Shown piece by piece: positions 26,308 to 38,590 of a stretch of 64,000 bases of DNA. The stretch comes from Steinernema hermaphroditum (Eukaryota > Nematoda > Chromadorea > Rhabditida > Steinernematidae). The stretch spans positions 868,001 through 932,000 of the forward strand of contig CM059625.1 in the NCBI GenBank assembly GCA_030435675.1, given 5' to 3'. Positions within the stretch are counted from its first letter, which is position 1; each line of letters begins with the position of its first letter. Under the pieces are notes generated by a model. That model saw nothing but the letters and a program-made list of their open reading frames with translations, was not told the origin of the DNA and made no database searches. The translations under genes and the position numbers were made by a program.

Positions 26308-29257
26308 TACTCAAGACAATGGGTCTCTGTTGTGGAACTACGTCATCTGCCATCAGTTTCACAGTCAGTTCTCATCTAATTGGCGTCGTCACGGGGAAAG
26401 TGAAGGTTGTAATTAGGACAAGAGATCGAGAGAGGATGTCAAAAATGCATTTATGTCCCAGCAGCATTCAAAGGGATTAGATTAGGCTTTTGCACTACAA
26501 ATCTACGGGGAATACTGGTGCTAACAGTTTAAACCTAACAATAACAGAATTTTTTCCAAGAAAGGTTCCCAGGAGATGATGAGCTGAACGAGTAAAAAAT
26601 TATTATAGGGGAGATGAAGACTCAGATCAGCGACGGCTGCTAAAATCAAACCACTAAGGAGGCATTGAATTCGTCGTCAGCCATACATCATTCATTTGAC
26701 TCCGCCCATTGTTGTCCTCTTCATTTGCCCTTTTATGCAATCAGAATGTGACATATTTTAGTAGAGAATGCTAAGTGACGAAGTTAGCAATTAATATCTC
26801 ACATTTGGCAGCGAACGGTCTCTTTGGTAAAAGAGCTAAGAGAAATGCCAAATTCGGCGGTTCCCATTTAGCTTAACGTCAAAAAAGAACCCACGTCATT
26901 CTAGTGTTGAACCTAAATGGCACTCAAGTATCGGGGTGGGAAGGCTCCCTTAGCGATTAACAAAACCACTGTACTTCCTAAAAGTTGAGGTTTACCGAAT
27001 CATTCACTGACAGATGTAATCAGCAAATGTTGGTTGCGCGGTAGGAATATATTTTTCGATTGAGCTATCATAAATACACCAAGTTTCACGATATTACCGA
27101 AGGTCATTTTTTGGAGCAGTGGTCTTAGTTGAACACAAAAATGATCACATTAGCCAACCGCAGCGTTAGTTTCTCCAAATAAAAAAGAAGGTGCCCTGCA
27201 TGTTTGAATTTTAGATATCCAATTTCGTTAAATGTTTTAACGCTCTAAGTTGGGCAGGTGCTTTCATTTTTAAGGTTTTTTTGAAGAACGTACGCCACAG
27301 ATTCGCTGACGAAGCTTGTCAACAATTAAGTGGCTCAACAACGGATACGATCTACGCATAACTAATTAAGAACCTAATTCGATATTGGCGGCAAGGAAGT
27401 ACATATTGTATGTATTTGTGCTGCGGTTAGCCCTGTTTAATAAACAAAACCGCTGCGTCAATTTCAGCTGAGTAAGCTTCTTTAGTTGGAAGTTCAGCTT
27501 CAATTACGAAGCTAGCTCGTGAGCTACACTAATCACGAACTCACCGAAGTCCAAGAATGGAATCGTGGTGCGTGTGAGCGAAACTAAGCATGGCTTATCG
27601 TCACGGAACACGTCTCGGCACAAAACTGACAAACACCTTATTTTGCCGAACTAATCAAATTCACTGTCATTGGGAAAACGGGTCAATCTAAATTAGATAA
27701 ATAGATTAGCTCCGCCGACGCCGAAAAGACAACGTGCCCAAATGGCCTTGGCTGTTGTAAACAAAGGAATATGATCCGGATGGGGAAATGGCGAACATTG
27801 GCCAAGGAAAATCTCTCGGATACTGGAAACGCATTCTTTTCAAGATGATTGAATGAGACGGGAATAAATTAATTAGGTCCACTGGCATAGGGTTCTCTTA
27901 GTTTGGGCTTATACGAAAATTCAATTTTCGGCATTCATTTCACTCCAAATATGAGGCATCTGTAGTGCACGGGCCACACAGCTCTTCTTAGAAAAGGCAT
28001 GTCTTTCGCAACAGAAAATGGAATGTTTCGCCGTCTCTGTTATGCATCGTGTCCTGGCAACAAGGCGAGATGGAACCTCAAACCTCAAAGTTGAAAACTA
28101 ACTCGTAACGTGGTAATAAAAAAGAAGCACTAACTCTCAGAAGGCTAAAATCATTATAATGTTTGGCATGCGAAGTCAACGCAATCAAGTGCGAACACCC
28201 GCGCGGGCTAAATTGGACTGTTGGACTGAGAAAAGTTTTGAGGTGTGCTACTGTTTTGAAATACAGTCTTAAAAAGTTGAAAAAGTTGAAAATTCGCATG
28301 TCCTGTTATGCATACTGCTAACTTTTGATTATGGTGCGTTGCAATGTGAATAGATTTGATTCTGGTCAAATTCTTTTACGACGTTTTCAAAGACCGTTCG
28401 ACATCTGCAATTGTCATGTCGAAGAGGAAGCGAACGATAGAGGAAAGATCAGCTAGAATAAATCCAATTATCTCCGCTGCGAACCTACCACAGCGAATGT
28501 TTTTCCAAATAATTAACAGGCACGCTCGAATTTTAATTGCTGATTTCCAATTTAATTAGCTTTCGAATTCGAAGTCGAAGCGAAAGTGCTTCGGCTTCAG
28601 ATGTTAGAAAAATACGGTAGCTACATCAATTTGTATGGCTAACCTATTAACCGTAAGATTTACCGGTTTTTTTCCACCGTACACCGGAAGGGATATTTGC
28701 GAAAAGGTCTCGTTTCAACGAAATACCGCTACGAGGTCACGCAGATCTATTTAGAGCTTACTATAGCTGTTATCGAGAGTGTCGGATATATGCGAGAAAC
28801 CAAGAAACGGTCAGTAAAATAGGATACATAACATACTTAGCCTTTAAGATGTAACGCAAGTTGGCCGCTAATAACAAACAAATCGGTGATTTCACCCTCT
28901 TTCCAATCGATCACAAGAGCAACAGTTAGAAATAAACAACATCAACACTATCGCCCACAATGAAATATTCGTTGTTGGAGTGATGGCAACATGCGTCGCA
29001 ACTGAATATGCGAAAGCAAATGCTTTGCGCTCCAAGTGATGTATATTTCTAATTGGAGCGAAGTTCCTCAACGGTTCCGCATTTAAACATCGACATTTAG
29101 TTCCTGGTCTTTCCGCCTTTCATTTCTGATCTGCTCAAACAAGCCAATTTTCTTCACATCAACCCGATTACGGTCAGCATTTGCAAAATTGACTTCAAAA
29201 TAGCACAACAACGTTACGGTAACCTTGATATACCATTTTTATCACTACAATGTCGGT
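26308..29257. other. gene-poor region
   Basis: About 2.9 kb with only short, unrecognised open frames. I see no tRNA, transposon ends or tandem repeat. The last 70 bases (from about 29190) resemble the end of the type-A spacer of the following tRNA array, so they belong to a partial repeat unit. Confidence 0.5.
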
Positions 29258-29342
29258 GCTCCATTGGCGCAGTCGGTTAGCGCGTGGTACTTATAAGTGA
29301 TGAGATATGCCAAGGTCATGGGTTCGAGCCCCATATGGAGCA
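29258..29342 (+). tRNA. tRNA-Ile (anticodon UAU), copy 1, with intron
   Basis: Acceptor arms GCTCCAT and ATGGAGC pair perfectly. The anticodon stem TGGTA/TGCCA encloses loop CTTATAA with an 11-base insertion just after the anticodon, the usual eukaryotic tRNA intron position. A run of T follows, the polymerase III stop. Decodes AUA. Confidence 0.95.
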
Positions 29343-29811
29343 TTAATTTTTTTTTTCACTCTTTTTGAATTATGATAACTTTCTTGGCATTTTTTTCCTG
29401 TAATCAGTGTACAAAATTTTTTTAACCAAAACAACAATGGCTTCGAAATAGCATGGCAACGCTACAGTACTATAACAGAGGCTCGGCTCGTCTGGTTCTG
29501 TCACTACCAAACGGCCACGCGGAACTTGGCCAATTGACGTCAAACTTGGCCAATCTATATCAACCAAACACGTTAACGTGACACGGCAACAACTAACAAC
29601 TATGATAAGTGATAACGAAACCCTAAACGGCTCAATCGCAGCGGCGCGCAGCCCATCTGCTAAGGTCGTCTGCAAGGATCGCGGCGGGAGCCAACCATTC
29701 AACCAACCTGACACATCAGATGTTCGTACAGAACGCCCGTTCGGGTCGATTTGGAATCGCGTTCGGCGATAATTACCCGTGATATACCATTTTTATCACT
29801 TAAATGTTGGT

Positions 29812-29896
29812 GCTCCATTGGCGCAGTCGGTTAGCGCGTGGTACTTATAAGTGATGAGATATGCCAAGGTCATGGGTTCGAGCCCCATATGGAGCA
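29812..29896 (+). tRNA. tRNA-Ile (anticodon UAU), copy 2, with intron
   Basis: Identical to copy 1 over all 85 bases, including the intron, and followed by a T run. It is 554 bases downstream of copy 1, separated by a type-A spacer. Confidence 0.95.
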
Positions 29897-30364
29897 TTAA
29901 TTTTTTTTTCACTCTTTTTGAATCATGATAACTTTCTTGGCATTTTTTTCCTGTAATCAGTGTACAAAATTTTTTTAACCAAAACAACAATGGCTTCGAA
30001 ATAGCATGGCAACGCTACGGTACTATAACAGAGGCTCGGCTCGTCTGGTTCTGTCACCACCAAACGGCCACGCGGAACTTGGCCAAATGACCTCAAACTT
30101 GACCAATCTACATCAACCAAACACGTTAACGTGACACGGCAACAACTAACAACTATGATAAGTGATAACGAAACCCTAAACGGCTCAATCGCAGCGGCGC
30201 GCAGCCCATCTGCTAAGGTCGTCTGCAAGGATCGCGGCGGGAGCCAACCATTCAACCAACCTGACACATCAGATGTTCGTACAGAACGCCCGTTCGGGTC
30301 GATTTGGAATCGCGTTCGGCGATAATTACCCGTGATATACCATTTTTATCACTTAAATGTTGGT

Positions 30365-30449
30365 GCTCCATTGGCGCAGTCGGTTAGCGCGTGGTACTTA
30401 TAAGTGATGAGATATGCCAAGGTCATGGGTTCGAGCCCCATATGGAGCA
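30365..30449 (+). tRNA. tRNA-Ile (anticodon UAU), copy 3, with intron
   Basis: Identical 85-base gene with T-run terminator, 553 bases after copy 2 behind a type-A spacer; the spacer that follows is of type B. Confidence 0.95.
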
Positions 30450-30989
30450 TTAATTTTTTTTTTCACTCTTCTTGAATTATGATAACTTTCTTGCCACTTT
30501 TTTCCTTTAATCAGTGTATAAATATGTTTTGAACCGAAACAGCAATGTTATATTTGGCTATTGTGCAAGTGTCCCCAAAACAGTCAATGCCATTTCGCCC
30601 AAATGGGCGCTCTTTTGTTAATGATTTCTGCGTGTTATAACCTAAAAATAGCTTATCTATCGAATGTCAACGAACCGTTACTGGACAGTAAACAGAATTG
30701 CCAAGGTCTAAAACATTACTAAAGTCTTGTTTTTTGTAAACTTTCCATATTAAGACCATATTTACAATCGTTCTTGCTATTTGAAATCGCATAAAAACGT
30801 GCATGGCAGCCTTTTGATAAGGAACTCGGTAAGCTTTGTGCATTTCAGTGATCAACTAAGAGAGCGCAAACAAGCTGTGATCACTCTGTACAACGTCTGC
30901 TCTTCACAAGTAACAGTTCGGATCGATTTGGAATCGCGTTCGGCGATAATTACCCCTTGATATACCATTTTTATCACTTGGACAGCGAT

Positions 30990-31074
30990 GCTCCATTGGC
31001 GCAGTCGGTTAGCGCGTGGTACTTATAAGTGATGAGATATGCCAAGGTCATGGGTTCGAGCCCCATATGGAGCA
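30990..31074 (+). tRNA. tRNA-Ile (anticodon UAU), copy 4, with intron
   Basis: Identical 85-base gene and terminator, between two type-B spacers, 625 bases after copy 3. Confidence 0.95.
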
Positions 31075-31605
31075 TTAATTTTTTTTTCACTCTTTTTGAA
31101 TTATGATAACTTTCTTTTTCCTGTAATCAGTGTATAAATATGTTTTGAACCGAAACAGCAATGTTATATTTGGCTATTGTGCAAGTGTCCCCAAAACAGT
31201 CAATGCCATTTCGCCCAAATGGGCGCTCTTTTGTTAATGATTTCTGCGTGTTATAACCTAAAAATAGCTTATCTATCGAATGTCAACGAACCGTTACTGG
31301 ACAGTAAACAGAATTGCCAAGGTCTAAAACATTACTAAAGTCTTGTTTTTTGTAGACTTTCCATATTAAGACCATATTTACAATCGTTCTTGCTATTTGA
31401 AATCGCATAAAAACGTGCATGGCAGCCTTTTGATAAGGAACTCGGTAAGCTTTGTGCATTTCAGTGATCAACTAAGAGAGCGCAAACAAGCTGTGATCAC
31501 TCTGTACAACGTCTGCTCTTCACAAGTAACAGTTCGGATCAATTTGGAATCGCGTTCGGCGATAATTACCCCGTGATATATCATTTTTATCACTAGGATG
31601 TCGGT

Positions 31606-31690
31606 GCTCCATTGGCGCAGTCGGTTAGCGCGTGGTACTTATAAGTGATGAGATATGCCAAGGTCATGGGTTCGAGCCCCATATGGAGCA
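31606..31690 (+). tRNA. tRNA-Ile (anticodon UAU), copy 5, with intron
   Basis: Identical 85-base gene and terminator, 616 bases after copy 4. The spacer that follows reverts to type A. Confidence 0.95.
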
Positions 31691-32158
31691 TTAATTTTTT
31701 TTTCACTCTTTTTGAATTATGATAACTTTCTTGGCATTTTTTTCCTGTAATCAGTGTACAAAATTTTTTTAACCAAAACAACAATGGCTTCGAAATAGCA
31801 TGGCAACGCTACGGTACTATAACAGAGGCTCGGCTCGTCTGGTTCTGTCACTACCAAACGGCCACGCGGAACTTGGCCAAATGACCTCAAACTTGACCAA
31901 TCTACATCAACCAAACACGTTAACGTGACACGGCAACAACTAACAACTATGATAAGTGATAACGAAACCCTAAACGGCTCAATCGCAGCGGCGCGCAGCC
32001 CATCTGCTAAGGTCGTCTGCAAGGATCGCGGCGGGAGCCAACCATTCAACCAACCTGACACATCAGATGTTCGTACAGAACGCCCGTTCGGGTCGATTTG
32101 GAATCGCGTTCGGCGATAATTACCCGTGATATACCATTTTTATCACTTAAATGTTGGT

Positions 32159-32243
32159 GCTCCATTGGCGCAGTCGGTTAGCGCGTGGTACTTATAAGTG
32201 ATGAGATATGCCAAGGTCATGGGTTCGAGCCCCATATGGAGCA
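32159..32243 (+). tRNA. tRNA-Ile (anticodon UAU), copy 6, with intron
   Basis: Last identical copy of the array, 553 bases after copy 5, followed by a type-B spacer that ends near 32697 where the repeat stops. Confidence 0.95.
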
Positions 32244-32697
32244 TTAATTTTTTTTTCACTCTTTTTGAATTATGATAACTTTCTTTTTCCTGTAATCAGT
32301 GTATAAATATGTTTTGAACCGAAACAGCAATGTTATATTTGGCTATTGTGCAAGTGTCCCCAAAACAGTCAATGCCATTTCGCCCAAATGGGCGCTCTTT
32401 TGTTAATGATTTCTGCGTGTTATAACCTAAAAATAGCTTATCTATCGAATGTCAACGAACCGTTACTGGACAGTAAACAGAATTGCCAAGGTCTAAAACA
32501 TTACTAAAGTCTTGTTTTTTGTAAACTTTCCATATTAAGACCATATTTACAATCGTCCTTGCTATTTGAAATCGCATAAAAACGTGCATGGCAGCCTTTT
32601 GATAAGGAACTCGGTAACATTTGTGCATTTCAGTGATCAACTAAGAGAGCGCAAACAAGCTGTGATCACTCTGTACAACGTCTGCTCTTCACAAGTG

Positions 32698-35600
32698 TCA
32701 GTACTGGATCAGCAAATTATATATACGCATACGTAATTAGCGAGTGTGCTGCTAACTAGTTCACCACTTGAGCGTTCTGTGCTCAATGCGATCACTGAAG
32801 CATAACAACTGCCGTAAACAACGATGGTCTGGATTAAAACATTCGAAATGTTTTGATCCCCCTAGGGGGATTTGGGCGTCTTACGAAAACGTGCAACGTC
32901 GTATGCTACAGTATTCCTCATTGTTGACGTTGTCGCAATGTCTGGCAGATGGAAAGCATAAATAAGGCTATTTTTAGTTCTATTCGTGTCTGTTTAAGAA
33001 GATTGGAGAGTGGATCTGCAGAATAGCAAAGTTGTGTAAGAGGTCATATATCGAAAATGTTATCGATCATTACTGATTGCATGCGCCTGATTTTTCATAT
33101 TTTTAAGAGCGAAAATTTTGCCCCGGGATTACAGTCTATGTAAATATTCACGCTAATTCCGCCAAAGAAAAAACGAGTTTTACTTGAATATCGGAGCAAA
33201 TTTCGGAATGACTGAAACTTTAAAGTTATCCATTCCAGTGCGTTTTTGCATTTCCGTAAGCATGACCTCTAATTGACAGCGGAATGGAGGCGCAAAGCGA
33301 AAAACTCATCAACGGCAACAGCACGAAATTTGCAACTGAATATCAGCGTTCCGCGACTATTTCATTAGAGTGTCCACTCATCCGCTAATTTGTCATTCAT
33401 AGCCGCTTACGTGGGGAAAAATTTTTACATGAAGCGGTTTGTTGCTTTCATATCTGAATGTTAGATGGTTGGGTGAACCATTTTGTACACTCAATAGGCG
33501 TTTAGAACACTGATTGCAGCCATCCGCCTGCTCTACTTATTTGAAATGAGTTTTGATAGATGAATAAGCATAAAGGAAGAGTGATATGATAACGAAGAAA
33601 GTGAGCACTCTCGCGCCCTAATTCATACAGCAGCGGTGCGTTATGAATTATTCGCAAAAATTTGGATGCCGTTGAAAGGGAAGAAAGAGGGCGTGCGAGC
33701 GCGGCCAAGTGGGGGAAGCGTTTGCGACAAAGTTTGCGATGATGATGCCTTCTCCGAGAGGGATGCACTTTAGGGGAAGCTGAGGAGGGCTGGGAAATCG
33801 CGCCAGTCGGCTTGCAGTGACATGTGCTTTCGGCACCCTCCTCGCTCACGCTGGCATAACACACCCGCAAGCCGCGATTATGCTGTTTAGCGAATAGGGT
33901 TATAGAATACCACACTCAGCTTTTTGACCGAATATTGAAAGGAAAGCAGTATAGCGGAAGCTAAACATGCTCGCCAGTACGCATCGCGTAAATCACTCCA
34001 TGATTCGTACGATGGTTGCCGAATACCGCTGTTCTGATATGAATAGCGAAATTTGCAAAGAGGTCGAATTTAGTATTCGATCGACCGAATATATAACACG
34101 GCCGAATACCCTTCCGCAAACGTTCATATAAGTTTTTAAACTTCGCTATTCTCTTTCATTTTCACTGTTTTAGTCAAAAAGCTGCATAGGGTACTCTTAC
34201 CCCTGTTAGCAAACGCTCTCGAGTCACTGAACAGAACGGGCTGTTGGAAAAAAAGACGATGCTTTGTTTGTTGGGATTTCACGCGTTGTTGCTCTTGTGC
34301 TAAATTGCCGTAGCCGCTTTAAAGATCGCTATTTCTCACTGTTCCATCCATCTTACAAAGGCCTGACATAAATTTAAATGAAATGGGCAAGAGCGGTAAC
34401 CGCGAATTCGAGAGAATCGCTGTGTCCGCTTTACCGGAAAATAAAAATGTTTTGGTATATGGCAAGAAAATGCATAGCTAGTCACCCTTTGGATTGAATT
34501 TTAAAGCATCTTGACCAGCTGTAAAAAGATGTTAAAAGCCAAATTATGGAAGTTAAGCTCAAAGTAATCCCATATAAAATGGCTATTCAAACGACAATAT
34601 AATGCTTAGGGAGAAAAAAAATTCAGTAACATATGATCCAGTGAAAAATATAAAGGATAGACAGCTTCGTGTCGCTTATTCCAATCGCATTTTATCGCTT
34701 TTAAAATCTTGGACGTTACGGCTAAAATATGCGATAGGTTGTCCTTGGGCTTATCTTCCTCAAAACATGTAAATTGTTAAACACAAATTGTAAGCTTTGT
34801 AGATTCTCATTTGGAGTCGAAATAATGGTAATCATTCCTTCAAATGTTCGTCAAATAACACAGCTTAGAAGGTAAATAGGAACAACAAGGCTTAGTGACC
34901 TGATTTTACCATGAACGTTTCAGATGAAGATCAGCTAAAAATGATCTCCGTGCCTTTTCATAAACGTTCTGCAGCTATCCTTTGTCGTCATGCCTCGCAA
35001 GGTCGACCTCCTTTGAAGCGATTTCTGTTGCCTTTCGGAACTCCATGAACGAGCATGAATCACGTTTTGCAACACTGTGCAAGAATACGACCATCTGTTC
35101 CAAATTCAGTTAAAAAAGGAAACAAAAATTGGCAACGAACTTCCTGGAACGTCACGATCGTGACGAAGTGGTCATCATAAGTTTATGAGCTAACAAAGTC
35201 CCGCCATTTGCGTCTTCATCGATTATGAAGGGCCAAGGGGCCCGAAAAACGGCGCAAATATCGCGGCCCTTCATCAGTGCTCCAGTGGAGCAGTGAACAA
35301 TAAAGAAGATAAGAAATAAGCGGAAGAAAAGCATGTGTACGGATCCGCATTTTCCTCGTTCGCTTCGTTTTCCCCAAAAATATGCCCACAGGAGTGGAGA
35401 GCAGGGTGCGGTGCTCAGTTTCGTTTTGGCCTCTTGGGACTATACGGCGTGTGCACAATGAAACTAGTGGGACGAATGGAGCAGCAGCACACAACGAAAA
35501 CAATGCGCCCCGGAAGGAACGAAGAGTCTCGAGTTGAGGGGAAGAACTCATTACGGCCGTCTCGCCCTATGTTGTCTCTCCACGGAGCACCACACACGTT

Positions 35601-38250
35601 CTTGTCTCTTTTGAAGAAGTCAACATGGGGAAGTCGAACACGCCTTCAGCAAAAAGTGGCTAGAGGGACTTTACAAAAAAATAACAAGCACAACACCACA
35701 AGATCACCAGCCAGAGATGGAAAGTTAACGATATTTTCCTGCTAGTTTCAAGCATTCTCTTAGATTCTTCAACAATAAATTTGGAAATCAAGACAAAACG
35801 ATGTACGTGGATACTCAAACTCATTAGTAATCACAGAAATAATACCACAATAACCCTACACTTCGCATCTTGGAATGTCGAGCTGCCAAATCATGGATAG
35901 CCAAGAGAGCCAACAAGTCATTTATACAAAATCCTTGCACTGATAGGTGAACTGCTGCGCGCATAGCATTTGAGACATGGAAGTCGAAAAGCTGAACGTT
36001 CCTGTCTCTAAACTGCCCTTCGTAGTGTAACACAAATATATGTACCACTGTGAAGATGAAAATTCCTTTGAAATAAAAGCCCACGACATGGAAAGTAGTG
36101 GCTCAAAGACGCTCTCTGTGCATATATCTTGCAAATGTAAAAATTAATAGGTAATATTCGATTTCTAGAACGGGAAAGCAATTCACAATTAGAGGGAGAG
36201 CCGAATGGAACCGACAATACTATTAATAAAAAAAATGTTGCGACTTTCGATGAATGGTACAGCGATCGCGATGGGGAATGGTCAGTGGTGTCCGAAATAC
36301 TCCGAAGTCGAGGGTTCAGATTGAATTGCAGTACAGGTTGTGTTGCACGAGTACTCACAAAAAAACGTACTTTTGTGGAAACGGCTTCAATGATGGTCTA
36401 CTGAAACCTGCAGTGTGGAGGCTTCTGAAAGAACTGAAGAAATAGGAATTCAAACAAAATAATCTCAATGCAATAGAATGAAGTGCTAATCACTGTTAAG
36501 CGTTGACATCGTCAAGCAGTCTTACCTGACTATAGAAGATGTGATACAATGTTAGTCACTATTACCATTGGAGGAGATGCCTTTATCGAATTTAGTCCAT
36601 TGGGTTCTCATGAATCCTTACTGAAGCGATGTATTGAATATCCCCAATTTATAACTGGAACGGTTAACCTATCCGTCAATAATTAATTCCCTCGGTGAGA
36701 GTCAACCGATTGCTCGCAGTGGCCACATAAACAGTTGTTCGGCGGCGACCGTCACTCCGACTGCGAGCGCCTCGTGAAGTCCATATGGCCAATGGCGAAA
36801 GGCCGACTGTCATCGTTTATTTTCGCACCATGTCACATTCCAGGCGTTGTTTATTAGCATATATACGCAAAATCAACGATGCTCTGTTCGTGTTTCTCAA
36901 AACCATGTTTCTATCCTTGAAAATCACTTTAGTTCAACTTTTCAGAGAATACTCAATTTACAGTTGTTTTCGCTGTGGCGGCACCAGATCGCACAGAAGA
37001 TCGGATTACCCTAAGGCTTAACGTTCGCGTCTGTTGTTGTAATGAACGCCTGACATAATTACTGGGTTTGGTATTCGGCAATCGCGTTAATGTTTCGTTC
37101 ACTTTCGACCCTATTCTTCAATAACTGTTGTTTTACGCCATGCCGTCACATGTCTTAAACGCGAGTTTGATATGGCTTTCTGACGTATCCTAAGCAAAAC
37201 CATCTACAACTGCCCACAGGACAGGTTATTCGCATCCGATATGATGTAGTCAGTGATCAATCATAGTCAGCCAGATTTGAAGAGGCGAAGATGTGATGCG
37301 CTGGTGACAAGGGCGAGACTAATTCTACCTGTTGTCTGTGTCCGCTTCACTTGCCGCACTAATCAATCTAAATTTACGCCGACTTTCATAAGTCGAGCAC
37401 TGACCTTAAGGCGACTCCTTAATAGGTGACATTTTTGTGATAGTGCTTCATGAGTGTCTGATGACTTTAACATTTATATTTTATTTGCACAATTTTATAC
37501 TCTTTGCAAGTTATCTCAGAGTGTAAGTAAGTACGTACCACTATGCACATCAGATGAATGTGAAAAAAAACGTCGAATCTTTCAAATGCCGTAAATCAAT
37601 TGTTAGGTGCTTCAAACGCAGTAATCACGTGGCAACATCTGTTTCAATCCAGAAAAAGTCCGTGTGGTCGGAAAGGTGTGAAAACTCATTGTTATTTTCT
37701 CCCTTCCCAATTTTTCGCGCCACAAGGAACGACATACATGCCCACAAGGCAACAAAGGGATTTATGGAAGATTCCAGCATTTCTGTTATCCGGCCTTTTT
37801 CTAGGCCTGATATCCATTTCCTAGGTTATCTACCATTTCATTACTGTATCTCGGACACTATACATCTATGGACAAATTGGAACTATAAAGATCAGAAGTG
37901 TGTGCATGTTCACGGCCTTCTTGCATGAAATTGGAAAAAAGTGCACTTTCAGGTCATCCTACACTTTTTAGCGCTCGTTTCGCATAGCCTTTCAGATCGG
38001 TCATTTCACAAGTGTTCTGATCAATAAAATCCAATACAATTTGTGCCTAATTTATACCTATTACACACCAGATATGCATATTTTAGCCTGGGCAGTTTAC
38101 ATTTTGGTCCTTAACTATACCATTGACGTAGAATCGAGTACACAGTCCATATATGCACTCTCGCGCGGCTGCGTAAATCACATCTCGCTGTTTACTTACA
38201 CTTGCAATTTAGCATATGAATAGTATATGATACGCCAAAGAGTAAACAGA
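32698..38250. other. gene-poor region
   Basis: About 5.5 kb in which I can support no gene. Longer open frames (137 codons at 33502-33915 minus, 136 at 35335-35745 plus, 111 at 35216-35551 minus) are in GC-richer pockets, overlap frames on the other strand and have no recognisable domain. No tRNA, transposon ends or tandem repeat was seen. Confidence 0.45.
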
Positions 38251-38590
38251 CTAGCGGTTAAGAGTACCTAATATGAAAGAGGGATTAGTGCGCGACGTGT
38301 TTTGTGTGTGGAAGAAGAAGCGGCGGTCGTGCACATCTTCGTCTCCCTCAAGCACCGCTCGAGCCTGTTGATCCCGGTGGGTTACTCGGCCGGGGGTCGC
38401 CGGCGGCATCAGCGGGCTTTGTTGAAAATCAATTAAGATCAACGCGCAGTGGACTTCTATCAATCACTTGTCGTGTTCTTGGGCTGGTGTGCCCCTGGCG
38501 GTGGTGGTTGGCAAATAGGTGGAGGCGGAGGTCGACGAGTGCGGGCCCAGTGACAACGACCCAGGCGATGACAGGCGAATTCGCATCACA
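38251..38590 (-). other. coding-like Ser/Pro/Thr-rich segment, function unknown
   Basis: On the minus strand a frame starting near 38582 (MRIRLSSPGSLSLGPHSSTS) runs to a possible donor AA|GTGATT. After a possible 51-base intron a second frame, with RVTHRDQQARAVLEGDED, runs to a stop at 38251. The join keeps phase, and the amino-acid content looks like a disordered protein. Frames on the plus strand are also open here, so strand is uncertain. No domain is recognised. Confidence 0.25.

Larger units (their letters stand above)
29190..32697. repeat. tandem array of tRNA-Ile units with two spacer types
   Basis: Six tRNA-Ile genes are separated by spacers of two sequences. Type A (about 470 bases, with GGCTTCGAAATAGCATGGCA) follows copies 1, 2 and 5. 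Type B (about 450-540 bases, with GTATAAATATGTTTTGAACC) follows copies 3, 4 and 6, giving A A B B A B. Both types share the bases just before and after the tRNA. Spacers within a type are nearly identical, so the array grew by unequal crossing-over or was kept alike by gene conversion. Repeated open frames of 114, 64 and 62 residues within the spacers are copies of non-coding sequence. Confidence 0.9.

Noticed and set aside
29370..32640. Repeated open frames of 114, 64 and 62 codons in the tRNA region
   Set aside because: They are copies of the same spacer sequence on both strands, some run into tRNA genes, and none has a protein motif. They repeat because the units repeat.
35152..35745. Overlapping frames of 111 and 136 codons
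   Set aside because: GC-rich pocket with open frames on both strands, no domain, no convincing splice sites; not enough to call a gene.
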